Of a DNA stretch of 64,000 nucleotides, positions 18,105-26,994 are shown one piece after another. A program made the translations under genes and the position numbers. Every line of letters starts with the position of its first letter. Within the stretch, counting starts at the first letter, position 1. Origin of the DNA: Mammaliicoccus sciuri (lineage in GTDB: Bacteria; Bacillota; Bacilli; Staphylococcales; Staphylococcaceae); assembly GCF_025561425.1 (NCBI RefSeq), contig NZ_CP094824.1, forward strand, positions 310,001 through 374,000. Direction: 5' to 3'. The notes below the pieces were generated by a model. That model saw only the letters and a list, made by a program, of their open reading frames with translations. It had not been told where the DNA came from and made no database searches.

Positions 18105-19909
18105 ATGCATAAATTTGAAATTAACACTGATTTCTTATTAGACGATAAACCTATTCAAATACTGTCTGGTGCCATTCATTATTTTAGAGTTCCTAAAGAT
18201 GACTGGTATCATTCGTTATACAATTTGAAAGCACTCGGTTTTAATACAGTTGAAACCTATATTCCGTGGAATTATCACGAACCTCGGGAAGAACATTTTG
18301 AATTTGGTGGCGAAAAAGATATTCAACACTTTATTCAATTGGTTGAAGAATTAGGTCTGTATGTGATTATAAGGCCATCTCCATTTATATGTGCTGAATG
18401 GGAATTTGGTGGTTTACCTTCATGGTTGCTCAATTACAAAGACATGAGAATCCGTTCGTCAGACCAACGATTTATCGATAAAGTAGACCGATATTATACA
18501 CAATTATTTAAAATTTTAAAGCCGTTACAAATTGATCATAATGGACCGATTATCATGATGCAGATTGAAAATGAATATGGCTCATTCGGTGAAGATAAAT
18601 CATATTTAAATATGATTAAAGATTTAATGATTAAACATGGTACAACAGTGCCGCTATTTACTTCTGATGGTGGATGGGCACAAACGTTGAGAGCGGGCAG
18701 TATGGCTGAAGATAATATTTTACCAACCGCTAACTTTGGATCTAAGACGGATTTAAACTTTCAAAATTTAAAATCATTCCATGAAGAATTTCAGAAAAAA
18801 TGGCCACTCATGTGTATGGAATTTTGGGATGGTTGGTTTAATAGATGGGGCGATGACATTATTAAACGAGAAAGTGATGATTTAGTTGCCGAAGTAAGAA
18901 CTTGCGTTCAACAAGGACATATCAATTTATACATGTTTCATGGTGGTACGAATTATGGATTTTGGAACGGTTGTTCAGCTAGAGGTACGGTAGATTTACC
19001 TCAAATTACTTCTTATGACTATGATGCACCACTTAATGAAATGGGCAATCCGACTCAAAAGTATTATGATTTGCAGAAAATGCTTAAAGAAGAAATACCA
19101 CATATCGAGCAATCAGAACCTTTAATAAAAGATTTTATTGAATTGGATCACATTCAACTACAAGATAAAGTCAGTTTGTTTAATGTTCTAGATGAAATAT
19201 CGTATAAGACGACTGCTAAATATCCAGAGACGATGGAAGAAGCGGGTGATGGACTTGGTTACATGCTTTATCGTACGAAAATACACAAAGATTCACCAGT
19301 TGAAAAATTTAGAATTGTTGATGCACGAGATAGAGTAAAGATGTATATCGATGGTGAACATGTTTATACGGCATATCAACAAGAAATCGGGGATGCTTTT
19401 GAAGTTGATTTACATTCAGAAGAACCTCAAATCGATATACTCGTTGAAAATATGGGGCGTGTAAATTATGGATATAAATTGCTTGCGAGTACACAAAGAA
19501 AAGGGTTAGGACAAGGTTTAATGCAAGATTTGCACTTTGTTCAAGACTATGAACAATTCCATATTCAATTACAGCAACTAAAAAAAGAGCATTTTGAAAA
19601 GGAATGATTAAAAATACTCCTGCATTTTACAGGTATGTGTTTACGTTAAATGAAGCAAACAATACGCATATTGATGTAAGCGCTTTCTCGAAGGGCGTGG
19701 TATTAGTGAATGGCGTGAACATAGGTAGATATTGGAATGTTGGACCAACAGCATCCTTATATATATCAAAAGCACTGCTTCATGAAGGGGAAAACGAAAT
19801 TATTATTTTTGATACTGAGGGGACATATAACCAAGAAATTAATTTGGTGAAAGAACCAAAATTTATTCAAAAAAAAGGGAGAGATTTAAATGACAATTAT
19901 AGCGAATAG
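18105..19909 (+). pseudogene. bgaC: GH35 beta-galactosidase (BgaC-like), frameshifted at about 19601
   Basis: Family 35 beta-galactosidases remove terminal galactose; the pneumococcal BgaC prefers beta-1,3-linked galactose. The first 500 codons contain the catalytic segments Q-I-E-N-E-Y-G (acid/base Glu) and C-M-E-F-W-D-G-W-F (nucleophile Glu). The last 101 codons (from 19604) are in another frame and hold the C-terminal beta domain with N-T-P-A-F-Y-R and N-G-V-N-I-G-R-Y-W. One more G in the GG at 19601-19602 joins them into 601 residues, the family length. No signal peptide is visible, so it would act on imported sugar. The TGA/ATG overlap at 19604-19607 would allow some restart, but the C-terminal piece is not an independent domain gene. 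Confidence 0.88.
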
Positions 19910-20366
19910 AATTGATGGTAGGCTGATTCACGGGCAAGTAGCAAATTTGTGGACGACAAAACTAGATATTACAAGACTTATGGTTATTGATGATGTTGTC
20001 GCAGAAAGTACAGTAGATAAAAGTGGACTTAAATTAGCAACGCCAGCTGGTGTTAAATTAAGTGTATTACCTGTTAAAAAGGCAGCAGATAACATACTAA
20101 ATGGTAAATATGACTCTCAAAGATTAATGGTGATTGCCAAAGGACCTGATCAATTTTTAGAACTTGTAAACTACGGTGTAAAAATTGATGAGTTAAATGT
20201 TGGTAATATGTCTCAAACGAATGAAACAAGATCAATTAAACGTTCGATTAATGTTACGGATAAAGATATTGAAACATTTAAAGAACTTAATAACAAAGGT
20301 ATTCGAATTATTTCGCAAATGGTTCCAAATGATAATAGTGAAGATTTCATGTCATTGATTAAATAA
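19890..20366 (+). CDS. PTS mannose/fructose/sorbose-family IIB component
   Basis: The 158-residue cytoplasmic IIB protein carries the phosphorylation site R-L-I-H-G-Q-V (His at about residue 15) after I-I-A-N-R-I-D-G. It passes phosphate from IIA to the incoming sugar. The gene overlaps the end of the beta-galactosidase gene by 20 bases and has an AGGGAGAG site, consistent with one operon. Neighbouring glycosidase and tagatose genes suggest a galactose-containing disaccharide or an amino sugar as substrate. Confidence 0.92.
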   Translation: MTIIANRIDGRLIHGQVANLWTTKLDITRLMVIDDVVAESTVDKSGLKLATPAGVKLSVLPVKKAADNILNGKYDSQRLMVIAKGPDQFLELVNYGVKIDELNVGNMSQTNETRSIKRSINVTDKDIETFKELNNKGIRIISQMVPNDNSEDFMSLIK

Positions 20367-20393
20367 TATTTAAACAAAAAGGGGTTTTTAATT

Positions 20394-21296
20394 ATGGAAA
20401 TATTATGGTGGCAAGTACTGCTTTTAACATTATATGCGGGTTATCAAATATGGGATGAGCTTCATCTTTATTCTTCAATAAGCCAACCCGTATTCGCAGG
20501 TTTAATTGCAGGGGTAATAATGGGAGATGTAACAACTGGTTTAATTATCGGTGGTAGCATGCAGTTAACAATTTTAGGGGTTGGTACATTCGGAGGTGCA
20601 TCTAGAATTGATGCCAACTCAGGTACAATTTTAGCGGTAGCTTTCTCAGTTGCATTAGGTATGCAACCGACGCAAGCAATTGCTACATTAGCCGTACCTG
20701 TTGCGAGTTTGATGATTCAAACAGATATTCTAGCTCGATTTACAAATACATTCTTTGCACATCGTATAGACGCTAAAATCGAACAAATGGATTATAAAGG
20801 AATTGAACGTTATTATATTGCAGGTATTATTCCATGGGCATTATCAAGAATGATTCCAGTATTCTTAGCATTAGCTTTTGGTGGTTCTGTCGTTAAAACA
20901 GTTGTGAATTACTTGAACGCTGACATGAAGTGGCTTGGAGATGGATTAACAACTGCAGGAGCTGTACTACCAGCAGTCGGTTTTGCAATCTTATTAAGAT
21001 ACTTACCTATTAAGAAACATTATATGTATTTCATTTTAGGATTTGTATTAACAGCGTTATTAGCTACAGTATTTGATGGTATGAGTGGTTTAGGTACAGC
21101 TGTATCAGGACTTGATAAGAAATTTGATGCGGTATTCAATCCTCTACCTATGTTAGCCATTGCGTTAATCGGTTTTTCATTTGCTGCAATGGAATACAAA
21201 CGTACTTCTTTAGCAAAACCAGTACAATCTGGAGAAATGAATACTTCTAATTCTCAAAATGATGATGAAGGGGAGATTGAAGATGACGAACTATAA
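20394..21296 (+). CDS. PTS mannose/fructose/sorbose-family IIC component
   Basis: The 300-residue membrane component of the same permease has multiple hydrophobic segments and family motifs such as S-Q-P-V-F-A-G-L-I-A-G near residue 30 and G-G-S-M-Q-L-T-I-L-G-V near residue 56. It ends with a hydrophilic acidic tail that overlaps the IID start by 14 bases. IIC and IID together form the sugar channel. Confidence 0.92.
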   Translation: MEILWWQVLLLTLYAGYQIWDELHLYSSISQPVFAGLIAGVIMGDVTTGLIIGGSMQLTILGVGTFGGASRIDANSGTILAVAFSVALGMQPTQAIATLAVPVASLMIQTDILARFTNTFFAHRIDAKIEQMDYKGIERYYIAGIIPWALSRMIPVFLALAFGGSVVKTVVNYLNADMKWLGDGLTTAGAVLPAVGFAILLRYLPIKKHYMYFILGFVLTALLATVFDGMSGLGTAVSGLDKKFDAVFNPLPMLAIALIGFSFAAMEYKRTSLAKPVQSGEMNTSNSQNDDEGEIEDDEL

Positions 21297-22140
21297 TCAA
21301 AATGTTGATCCTAAAGAACAAAATGTCACAACAGAAGGTCAGTATAAATTAACTAAAAAAGATTTTAGACAAATTAATAGAAGAAGTTTATTAGGCTTCC
21401 AAGCCGGATGGAACTATGAACGTATGCAAGGATCTGGCTATTTATATATTATGCTTCCACAATTACGTAAAATTTATGGTGACGATACACCAGAACTAAA
21501 AGAAATGATGCATACACATGCTCAATTCTTCAATACGAGTAACTTTTTCAATACAATTGTGACGAGTATTGATGTCGCGATGGAAGAACAAGAACAAATT
21601 AAATCTAAAGAATCTGTAAGTGGTATGAAAGTAGGTTTAATGGGACCATTCGCCGCAGTAGGTGATTCTATATTCGGTTCATTAATTCCAACAATATTTG
21701 GGGCGTTAGCTGCCAATATGGCGATTAACGGAAATCCTTTTGGTGCTTTTATATGGTTAGCAGCACAAATTGCTGTTATGGTCTTCAGATGGAAACAATT
21801 AGAATTTGCATACAAAGAGGGTATATCATTAGTAACAACGATGCAACATAAGCTCGAATCCTTAACAAATGCCGCTACATTACTCGGGGTATTTATGGTC
21901 GGAGCACTCGTCGCCACGATGGTTAAAGTTCAATTTGCTTGGGAACCAAAAATTGGTGATTTAACGGTTAATATTCAAAATAATGTCGATATGATCTTAC
22001 CAAAATTATTACCACTAGCAATTGTATTAGGTGTTTATTGGTTATTAGGCAAAAAACATATGAATTCAACACGTGCAATCTTTATCGTTATCATTGTAAC
22101 GGTTATATTATCTGCATTAGGCGTATTAGCAAAAATTTAA
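21283..22140 (+). CDS. PTS mannose/fructose/sorbose-family IID component
   Basis: The 285-residue IID subunit shows N-Y-E-R-M-Q-G-S-G-Y near residue 40, the V-G-L-M-G-P-F-A-A-V-G-D-S region typical of IID, and C-terminal membrane helices. ATG 21283 is selected because AAGGGGAG is 7 bases upstream; the ATGs at 21259-21264 precede that site. It is intact. Confidence 0.92.
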   Translation: MTNYNQNVDPKEQNVTTEGQYKLTKKDFRQINRRSLLGFQAGWNYERMQGSGYLYIMLPQLRKIYGDDTPELKEMMHTHAQFFNTSNFFNTIVTSIDVAMEEQEQIKSKESVSGMKVGLMGPFAAVGDSIFGSLIPTIFGALAANMAINGNPFGAFIWLAAQIAVMVFRWKQLEFAYKEGISLVTTMQHKLESLTNAATLLGVFMVGALVATMVKVQFAWEPKIGDLTVNIQNNVDMILPKLLPLAIVLGVYWLLGKKHMNSTRAIFIVIIVTVILSALGVLAKI

Positions 22141-22158
22141 TCAATAGGAGTTTTCACG

Positions 22159-22554
22159 ATGGGAAAATTAATTTTAGCAAGTCATGGTTCAATGTGTGAA
22201 GGTTTAAAAGAAAGTGTCGAAATGATATTAGGACCACAAGATAATATTGAAACTGTTGCACTTTTGCTAGATGAAGGACAAGAAGAATTTGAAAAGAAAT
22301 TTCTAGCAGCAATCAATGATTAAGAAGTAACTGTATTTACAGATTTACTAGGCGGTACACCAGCCAATGTCATTTCTAAAACTTTAATGACTGGAAAAAA
22401 GTTTGATTTATATGCCGGAATGAATTTACCTATGGTTATAGCATATTTAAATGGTGAAATGCTCAATCAAGAAGCGGACATCATTAATGAAACACAAAAA
22501 AGTATCGTAAAAGTAAATGATTTACTACAAGACTTAGACGAAGATGATGAATAA
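22159..22554 (+). pseudogene. PTS mannose-family IIA component with in-frame stop
   Basis: The IIA domain accepts phosphate from HPr. The N-terminus reads L-I-L-A-S-H-G-S-M with the active-site histidine near residue 10, and the second half has F-T-D-L-L-G-G-T-P-A-N. TAA at 22321-22323 (codon 55 of 132) interrupts the frame without shifting it, just before the D-L-L-G-G-T-P segment. As IIA must be whole to function, the permease should be dead unless another IIA supplies the phosphate. This is the second in-frame TAA of the operon. Confidence 0.88.
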
Positions 22555-22623
22555 CGATTAAAATTAGTCAATAAATGCTGCTATCCTTTATAATAAAGTA
22601 AAGATAAAAATGAGGGATGCATA

Positions 22624-22970
22624 ATGAAAAATGAAAAAATATATGACATGCCAGTATCAAGTGTTTATCCACATTACGTCACAAAAGCTGAGAAAAAAGT
22701 AAAACAAAAGCAGACGTAGATGAAATCATCATTTGGTTAACAGGTTATAGTCAAGAATCATTAGAACAGCAATTAGAGTATAAAACTGATTTTAGAACAT
22801 TTTTTGAAGAAACACCAAATATGAATCCAAATCGTAAACTGATCAAAGGCGTCATATGTGGCATAAGAGTTGAAGAAATCGAAGAACCACTTATGCAAGA
22901 AATTAGATACTTAGACAAATTAATAGATGAGTTAGCGAGAGGAAAGAAAAAAGAAAACATATTTAGGTGA
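22624..22970 (+). pseudogene. DUF2200 family protein, frameshifted
   Basis: The sequence matches the small DUF2200 family: S-V-Y-P-H-Y-V near the N-terminus, then [22 protein letters not shown] and [15 protein letters not shown]. One base is missing near 22699 (an A6-G-T context where GG is expected). Re-adding a G gives 115 residues, the family length. The function of the family is unknown. Confidence 0.82.
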
Positions 22971-22980
22971 ATATAAAGTA

Positions 22981-23010
22981 AAAGCATGGGGCAATCTCCC
23001 ATGCTTTTTT
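22981..23010. terminator. terminator between DUF2200 gene and convergent methyltransferase gene
   Basis: AAAGCATGGG pairs with CCCATGCTTT around a 7-base loop and is followed by T residues on the plus strand. Confidence 0.85.
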
Positions 23011-23789
23011 TAATGATATGCTATCCAAAGTGTCCATTGATCTTTTTCTATTATCGGAGAATGGTCTACTACATATATAGGAAATTGTGCTACAAATGAT
23101 TTTAATTCTTGATCTGATAATTCAAATAGAATACTACGACCTTTTCTTGATAAATAATCATGCTGTAAGGATTCTATCGTTGCATATGATTGTCTAATTT
23201 CATTAATTTTTAAAGTTTCAACATTATTAAATCCAACATCATATAATGCCTTTGTAACATCTGCTTCTGAATGTCTTCTCTTTGAATCAAAATCCCGAAG
23301 TCTTGGAAAGTGCTCATATAAATATCCGCGTAGATTGTTTGAAGAAGCGGGAATCGCTAAATCTTCAATAGTTCGATCTTGAATGACAAATATGCTGTTA
23401 TCTTTTAGAATACGCTTTGTTTCTAAAAAAGCTTTTTGTAAATCTTGAATATGATGAATGAGTGCTCTTGAAAGTATAAAATTCTGTGACTGGTTGGCTA
23501 AGTGATTATTGAATATATCTCCAACTTCAAATTGTATATGACTATTATAAGATTGTTCTTTAGCTGATGAGATCATTACTTCAGATTGGTCTATACCTAA
23601 GACATGCTTGAATCCAAATTTACTTAATTGATTTGTGTAAATGCCGCCGCCACACCCGATGTCTAGTGCATTATTCTTATCAATATTAGATTGCTTGATG
23701 ATGCTACTTATCAAAGTTACCCAATTATAATCAACCTTTCGTCCACTATACATATACTTATTATGCTTATCATGAAAAATATTATTCAA
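23010..23789 (-). CDS. class I SAM-dependent methyltransferase
   Basis: The 259-residue protein has a Rossmann methyltransferase fold with the SAM-binding motif A-L-D-I-G-C-G-G-G near residue 40, G-I-D-Q-S for the ribose-binding acidic loop, and a V-G-D-I-F segment. The UbiE/COQ5-like pattern suggests a small-molecule substrate that cannot be named. TTG 23789 is preferred because AAAGGGG lies just upstream on the minus strand; a longer frame begins at 23819 ahead of that site. Confidence 0.8.
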   Translation of the reverse strand: MNNIFHDKHNKYMYSGRKVDYNWVTLISSIIKQSNIDKNNALDIGCGGGIYTNQLSKFGFKHVLGIDQSEVMISSAKEQSYNSHIQFEVGDIFNNHLANQSQNFILSRALIHHIQDLQKAFLETKRILKDNSIFVIQDRTIEDLAIPASSNNLRGYLYEHFPRLRDFDSKRRHSEADVTKALYDVGFNNVETLKINEIRQSYATIESLQHDYLSRKGRSILFELSDQELKSFVAQFPIYVVDHSPIIEKDQWTLWIAYH

Positions 23790-23923
23790 AATATCATCCC
23801 CTTTCCTTACACCATACACCTAAATGGATAGTTGTAATAATACACATAACTTATGAATAGCTATAACAAGGAGTTAATTTCAATATGATAAAATAAAATT
23901 AATATGAATACGGAGTGATGAGA

Positions 23924-24442
23924 ATGGAGACTTGGGATTTATATGATGAAAATAGGCAGTTATTAAATGAAACGATGACAAGAGGAAATGTAGTACCTGC
24001 TAATCGATATCATCTTGTGATTCACGTCTGTATTATTAATAAACAAGGACAATTACTAATACAAAAAAGAAGAGATAACAAACAAGGATGGCCAGGTAAG
24101 TGGGATTTTTCAGCAGGAGGTAGCGCTGTTCAAGGTGATACAAATAGAGATGCAGCAGAACTAGAAACATATGAAGAACTAGGTATTAAATTAGACTTAT
24201 CTAATCGAAGACCACATTTCACAATTAATTTTGACGACGGATATGATGATTTTTTCATAGTTCATCAAGAGATAAATATAGAAAAACTAAACTTTCCAAC
24301 AGAAGAAGTACAAGAAGTAAAATGGGTTACAAAAGATGAATTATTAGAGATGATTAAAGAAGGTTTATTTATTCCGTATAGGAATAGTCTTATAGAATTT
24401 ATATTTGAAATGAATATCGGTTTAGGATCAATACGTGAGTAA
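23924..24442 (+). CDS. Nudix hydrolase family protein (IDI/YfcD-like)
   Basis: The 172-residue protein has a Nudix fold: R-Y-H-L-V-I-H-V near residue 25, G-K-W-D-F-S-A-G-G and a Nudix box ending E-E-L-G-I. The box is not canonical: the first glutamate is aspartate and the arginine of the R-E-x-x-E-E core is leucine, while the metal-binding E-E pair is kept. ATG 23924 fits GGAG at 23912-23915 better than the upstream GTG/ATG. The substrate is unknown, and activity may be altered by the changed box. Confidence 0.78.
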   Translation: METWDLYDENRQLLNETMTRGNVVPANRYHLVIHVCIINKQGQLLIQKRRDNKQGWPGKWDFSAGGSAVQGDTNRDAAELETYEELGIKLDLSNRRPHFTINFDDGYDDFFIVHQEINIEKLNFPTEEVQEVKWVTKDELLEMIKEGLFIPYRNSLIEFIFEMNIGLGSIRE

Positions 24443-24471
24443 AGAAACAGTTTAACTGTTTCTTTTTTTTT
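24441..24471 (+). terminator. terminator after Nudix gene
   Basis: AAGAAACAGTT pairs with AACTGTTTCTT, followed by a run of T residues. Confidence 0.88.
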
Positions 24472-24820
24472 GTGTAAATTTTATTATATAAATAAAATAT
24501 TCAAAATAGTCAGACTCTATTTTGAAACATGTTTAAGTTTATGGCAATAAATTTTGGATATTTTATATTTGAACATGTTAAATCTTGATAAATATTGATA
24601 ATAATATATATTTTGATGTATAAATCAAATCATATAAATACTATTAATTGGTTTAATTTATTTTATTTACTCCTTAAATGTAATTTTATAACAGTTGGAA
24701 AACCTTATATAAATATAGCTACATTGTATAATATTAGTTTTGGTGTCAAAAAATATGGTGCAAAATTAAAATTATATAGTAATATTAAGTTGTATTTAAA
24801 TAATTTGAGAGGAGTAAAAT
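24472..24820. other. AT-rich intergenic region upstream of the LPDTG protein
   Basis: About 350 bases of very AT-rich sequence carry no credible gene; the one long frame here uses ATA/TTT-rich codons and runs into the next gene out of frame. Two ACATGTT words (near 24527 and 24571) are the only repeated signal seen. It presumably contains the promoter of the surface protein. Confidence 0.5.
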
Positions 24821-26857
24821 ATGAGAGAAAAGAGAAGATACTCGATACGCAAATTCACGGTAGGAGCAGGATCTGTTTTAATAGGTTTAACGCTGTACTC
24901 GGGATTAAATACAGTAGAAGCAAGCGAAAATAATTATGAAACATCTATCAAGATTTCGGATAATGCATCAGATGATTCTGATGATAGTGATCAGGACAGT
25001 GATGCAATACAGGAAAGTAGTTTGAATTCTGAACAACAACAATCTACTTTAAAATCAACTGAACAAGATTCGAAAGTCAATGTTACTAGTAATAATACGG
25101 GAAATGAATTAAATGAATCAGAAGTACAAGAACCAACTTCAGAACAAGAGAATAGTAATAGTTCTAATGTTGCAGAAGATTCATCTGAAGTAATAAATAA
25201 TGAAGAAGTAACAAATGATCAAGGGGAAGCTACATATGACGGTCAACCGTCTCAAGAGCATCCAGTAAGTAATAATGAATCAAAAGATACAAATAATCAA
25301 AATTCAGGCGAAACAACGGTAGATCAAACTGAACAAGGGACTGAATCAGAAGAATCTTCAACTGATGATCAAAATGTAGAAGACAATACTAAAGATGACA
25401 TTGATCAATCAAATAATGGACGTCCCCCAGAAAATAGTGAGAATGAAGAAAATGCTACAGAAGTAGACGGCAGTGAGAATGTGGAAGATACAACATCAGA
25501 AGATAAAGGTGAAATTACTGACGATGTTTCTGAAGCAGATGAAGACAGCGCATCAAACTCTGAGGAAACATCTGAAGATGATACAGCTACAAAAGATGAT
25601 TTAGAAGATAATTCAGAGAAAAAAGACAGTGATAATGCTGAAGAACCAAGTAATGAAAAAGATACTACAAAAGATGACGTAGATGCAAATAAAGATACAG
25701 ATAAAGATGTTGCATCTGATAATGAAATCAAAGAAGATGAGTCTGAAAAAAATACAGACGAAAAGGTAGAAACATCAAAAGATGAGTCTCTACCTAAAGG
25801 TATAACGAATAATACACAAACCGAAGCTTCAAATAAGAGAATGGTGAGTGTTAGTCCTTATGCAGCAATAAATATACTTGGTGGTTTGGACTTAGACGCA
25901 TCCCACAATGATGGGAAGTTACAATTAAAATTAGAGGGAACACCACTTATAAATGTTGGTTTAGGTTCTAGTTATCCAACGTATCAGTTGCCCCCTCAAT
26001 TTAGAGCATTAATGTCTAATCCTAATTTTAGAAATGCAGTGAGAATTGATTACGACTTGCCTCCTACATTATTGGTAGGACCAAGAAGAACAGGATCAAT
26101 TACAGGTAACAATCTAAATATTGATCCAAATACAGGTATAATATATGGTCAAGCACCGAGATTAGCCTCATTATCTTTGGCTAGTAGAATTACGTATACT
26201 TTAACTTTAGATTTAAATGCACTAACAGCTGGTGGTATTTTACCAGAATCTGATCAACCAGGAAGACATGAATATAACTTTAGATCAGCAGTTGGATCAG
26301 GACTTATAAATGTTGATTTATTAGCAAGTAGTGGTGATTCTGATTCAATAATTATTGAAGATGACGCAGATGCAGATGCCGATGCTGACGCCGATGCGGA
26401 TGCCGACGCTGACTCAGATGCTGACGCAGATGCCGATGCGGATGCTGACGCTGACTCAGATGCAGATAGCGATTCGGATGCAGATCGCGATTCAGATGCA
26501 GATAGTGACTCGGACGCAACTTCTAATGTCGATAATGACGCTGGCAGTGGTTATGATTCAGATGCAAATGATAACTTAGTTGATGTTAGTGACTTAGATG
26601 GAGATTCTGGTTTAGCTACAAACAATAATGAATATAGCCAAGATCTAAGAAATGTTAATTCGGCTAATAGTAATGTTTCTACTTCTGTTACAAGTACTGA
26701 CTCAGAAAGTCAAGTTACTGATAGCGAGAAAAATGATGATAAATTACCGGATACGGGAGAAGAAAAATCTAACAATGGTACTTTATTTGCAACATTATTA
26801 GCAGGATTGGGATCAATTATCTTATTCAGTAGAAGAAGAAATAAAAAGAAAGAGTAA
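24821..26857 (+). CDS. LPDTG cell-wall-anchored adhesin-like protein with Asp-Ala/Asp-Ser repeats
   Basis: This 678-residue surface protein begins with a YSIRK signal (Y-S-I-R-K-F-T-V-G-A-G-S) cleaved near residue 34. It has a 300-residue acidic Ser/Glu/Asp/Asn-rich region, a compact non-repetitive domain at about 342-500 (starting V-S-P-Y-A-A-I-N-I-L-G-G), then Asp-Ala dipeptides mixed with Asp-Ser at about 508-570, and finally an LPDTG sortase signal near 641 with a membrane helix and R-R-R tail. The layout parallels Sdr proteins, but the stalk is mainly Asp-Ala. The 342-500 domain is the likely ligand-binding part; I do not recognise its family with confidence. GAGAGGAG lies 6 bases before ATG 24821. 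Confidence 0.88.
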   Translation: MREKRRYSIRKFTVGAGSVLIGLTLYSGLNTVEASENNYETSIKISDNASDDSDDSDQDSDAIQESSLNSEQQQSTLKSTEQDSKVNVTSNNTGNELNESEVQEPTSEQENSNSSNVAEDSSEVINNEEVTNDQGEATYDGQPSQEHPVSNNESKDTNNQNSGETTVDQTEQGTESEESSTDDQNVEDNTKDDIDQSNNGRPPENSENEENATEVDGSENVEDTTSEDKGEITDDVSEADEDSASNSEETSEDDTATKDDLEDNSEKKDSDNAEEPSNEKDTTKDDVDANKDTDKDVASDNEIKEDESEKNTDEKVETSKDESLPKGITNNTQTEASNKRMVSVSPYAAINILGGLDLDASHNDGKLQLKLEGTPLINVGLGSSYPTYQLPPQFRALMSNPNFRNAVRIDYDLPPTLLVGPRRTGSITGNNLNIDPNTGIIYGQAPRLASLSLASRITYTLTLDLNALTAGGILPESDQPGRHEYNFRSAVGSGLINVDLLASSGDSDSIIIEDDADADADADADADADADSDADADADADADADSDADSDSDADRDSDADSDSDATSNVDNDAGSGYDSDANDNLVDVSDLDGDSGLATNNNEYSQDLRNVNSANSNVSTSVTSTDSESQVTDSEKNDDKLPDTGEEKSNNGTLFATLLAGLGSIILFSRRRNKKKE

Positions 26858-26871
26858 TGATTGCTGATTCT

Positions 26872-26915
26872 TGATTGAGGCCAGGACAACTTAGTTTGTC
26901 CTGGCCTCAATTTTT
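26872..26915 (+). terminator. strong terminator after LPDTG protein
   Basis: TTGAGGCCAGGACAA pairs with TTGTCCTGGCCTCAA around a short loop, followed by TTTTTA. Confidence 0.93.
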
Positions 26916-26994
26916 ATTACAATTGAATTTATAGTTACATATAATCTAAACCTATGATTGCTATTATCCATTAAAATTTAGGGGTGTTTATATA

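Noticed and set aside
19604-19909. Separate small gene after bgaC
   Set aside because: The 101 residues are the C-terminal domain of GH35 enzymes and join in frame with one added base.
16296-22323. Stop-codon readthrough or recoding in lacC and PTS IIA
   Set aside because: Both stops are TAA, the least readable codon, with no recoding signal seen; nonsense mutation is simpler.
24595-24933. 112-codon ORF before the LPDTG gene
   Set aside because: It is AT-rich intergenic sequence running out of frame into the adhesin gene; the adhesin start has a perfect ribosome-binding site and signal peptide.
24821-26857. Calling the LPDTG protein SdrC/SdrD/ClfA
   Set aside because: The middle domain does not show the tandem N2-N3 fibrinogen-binding folds, and the stalk is Asp-Ala rather than Ser-Asp.
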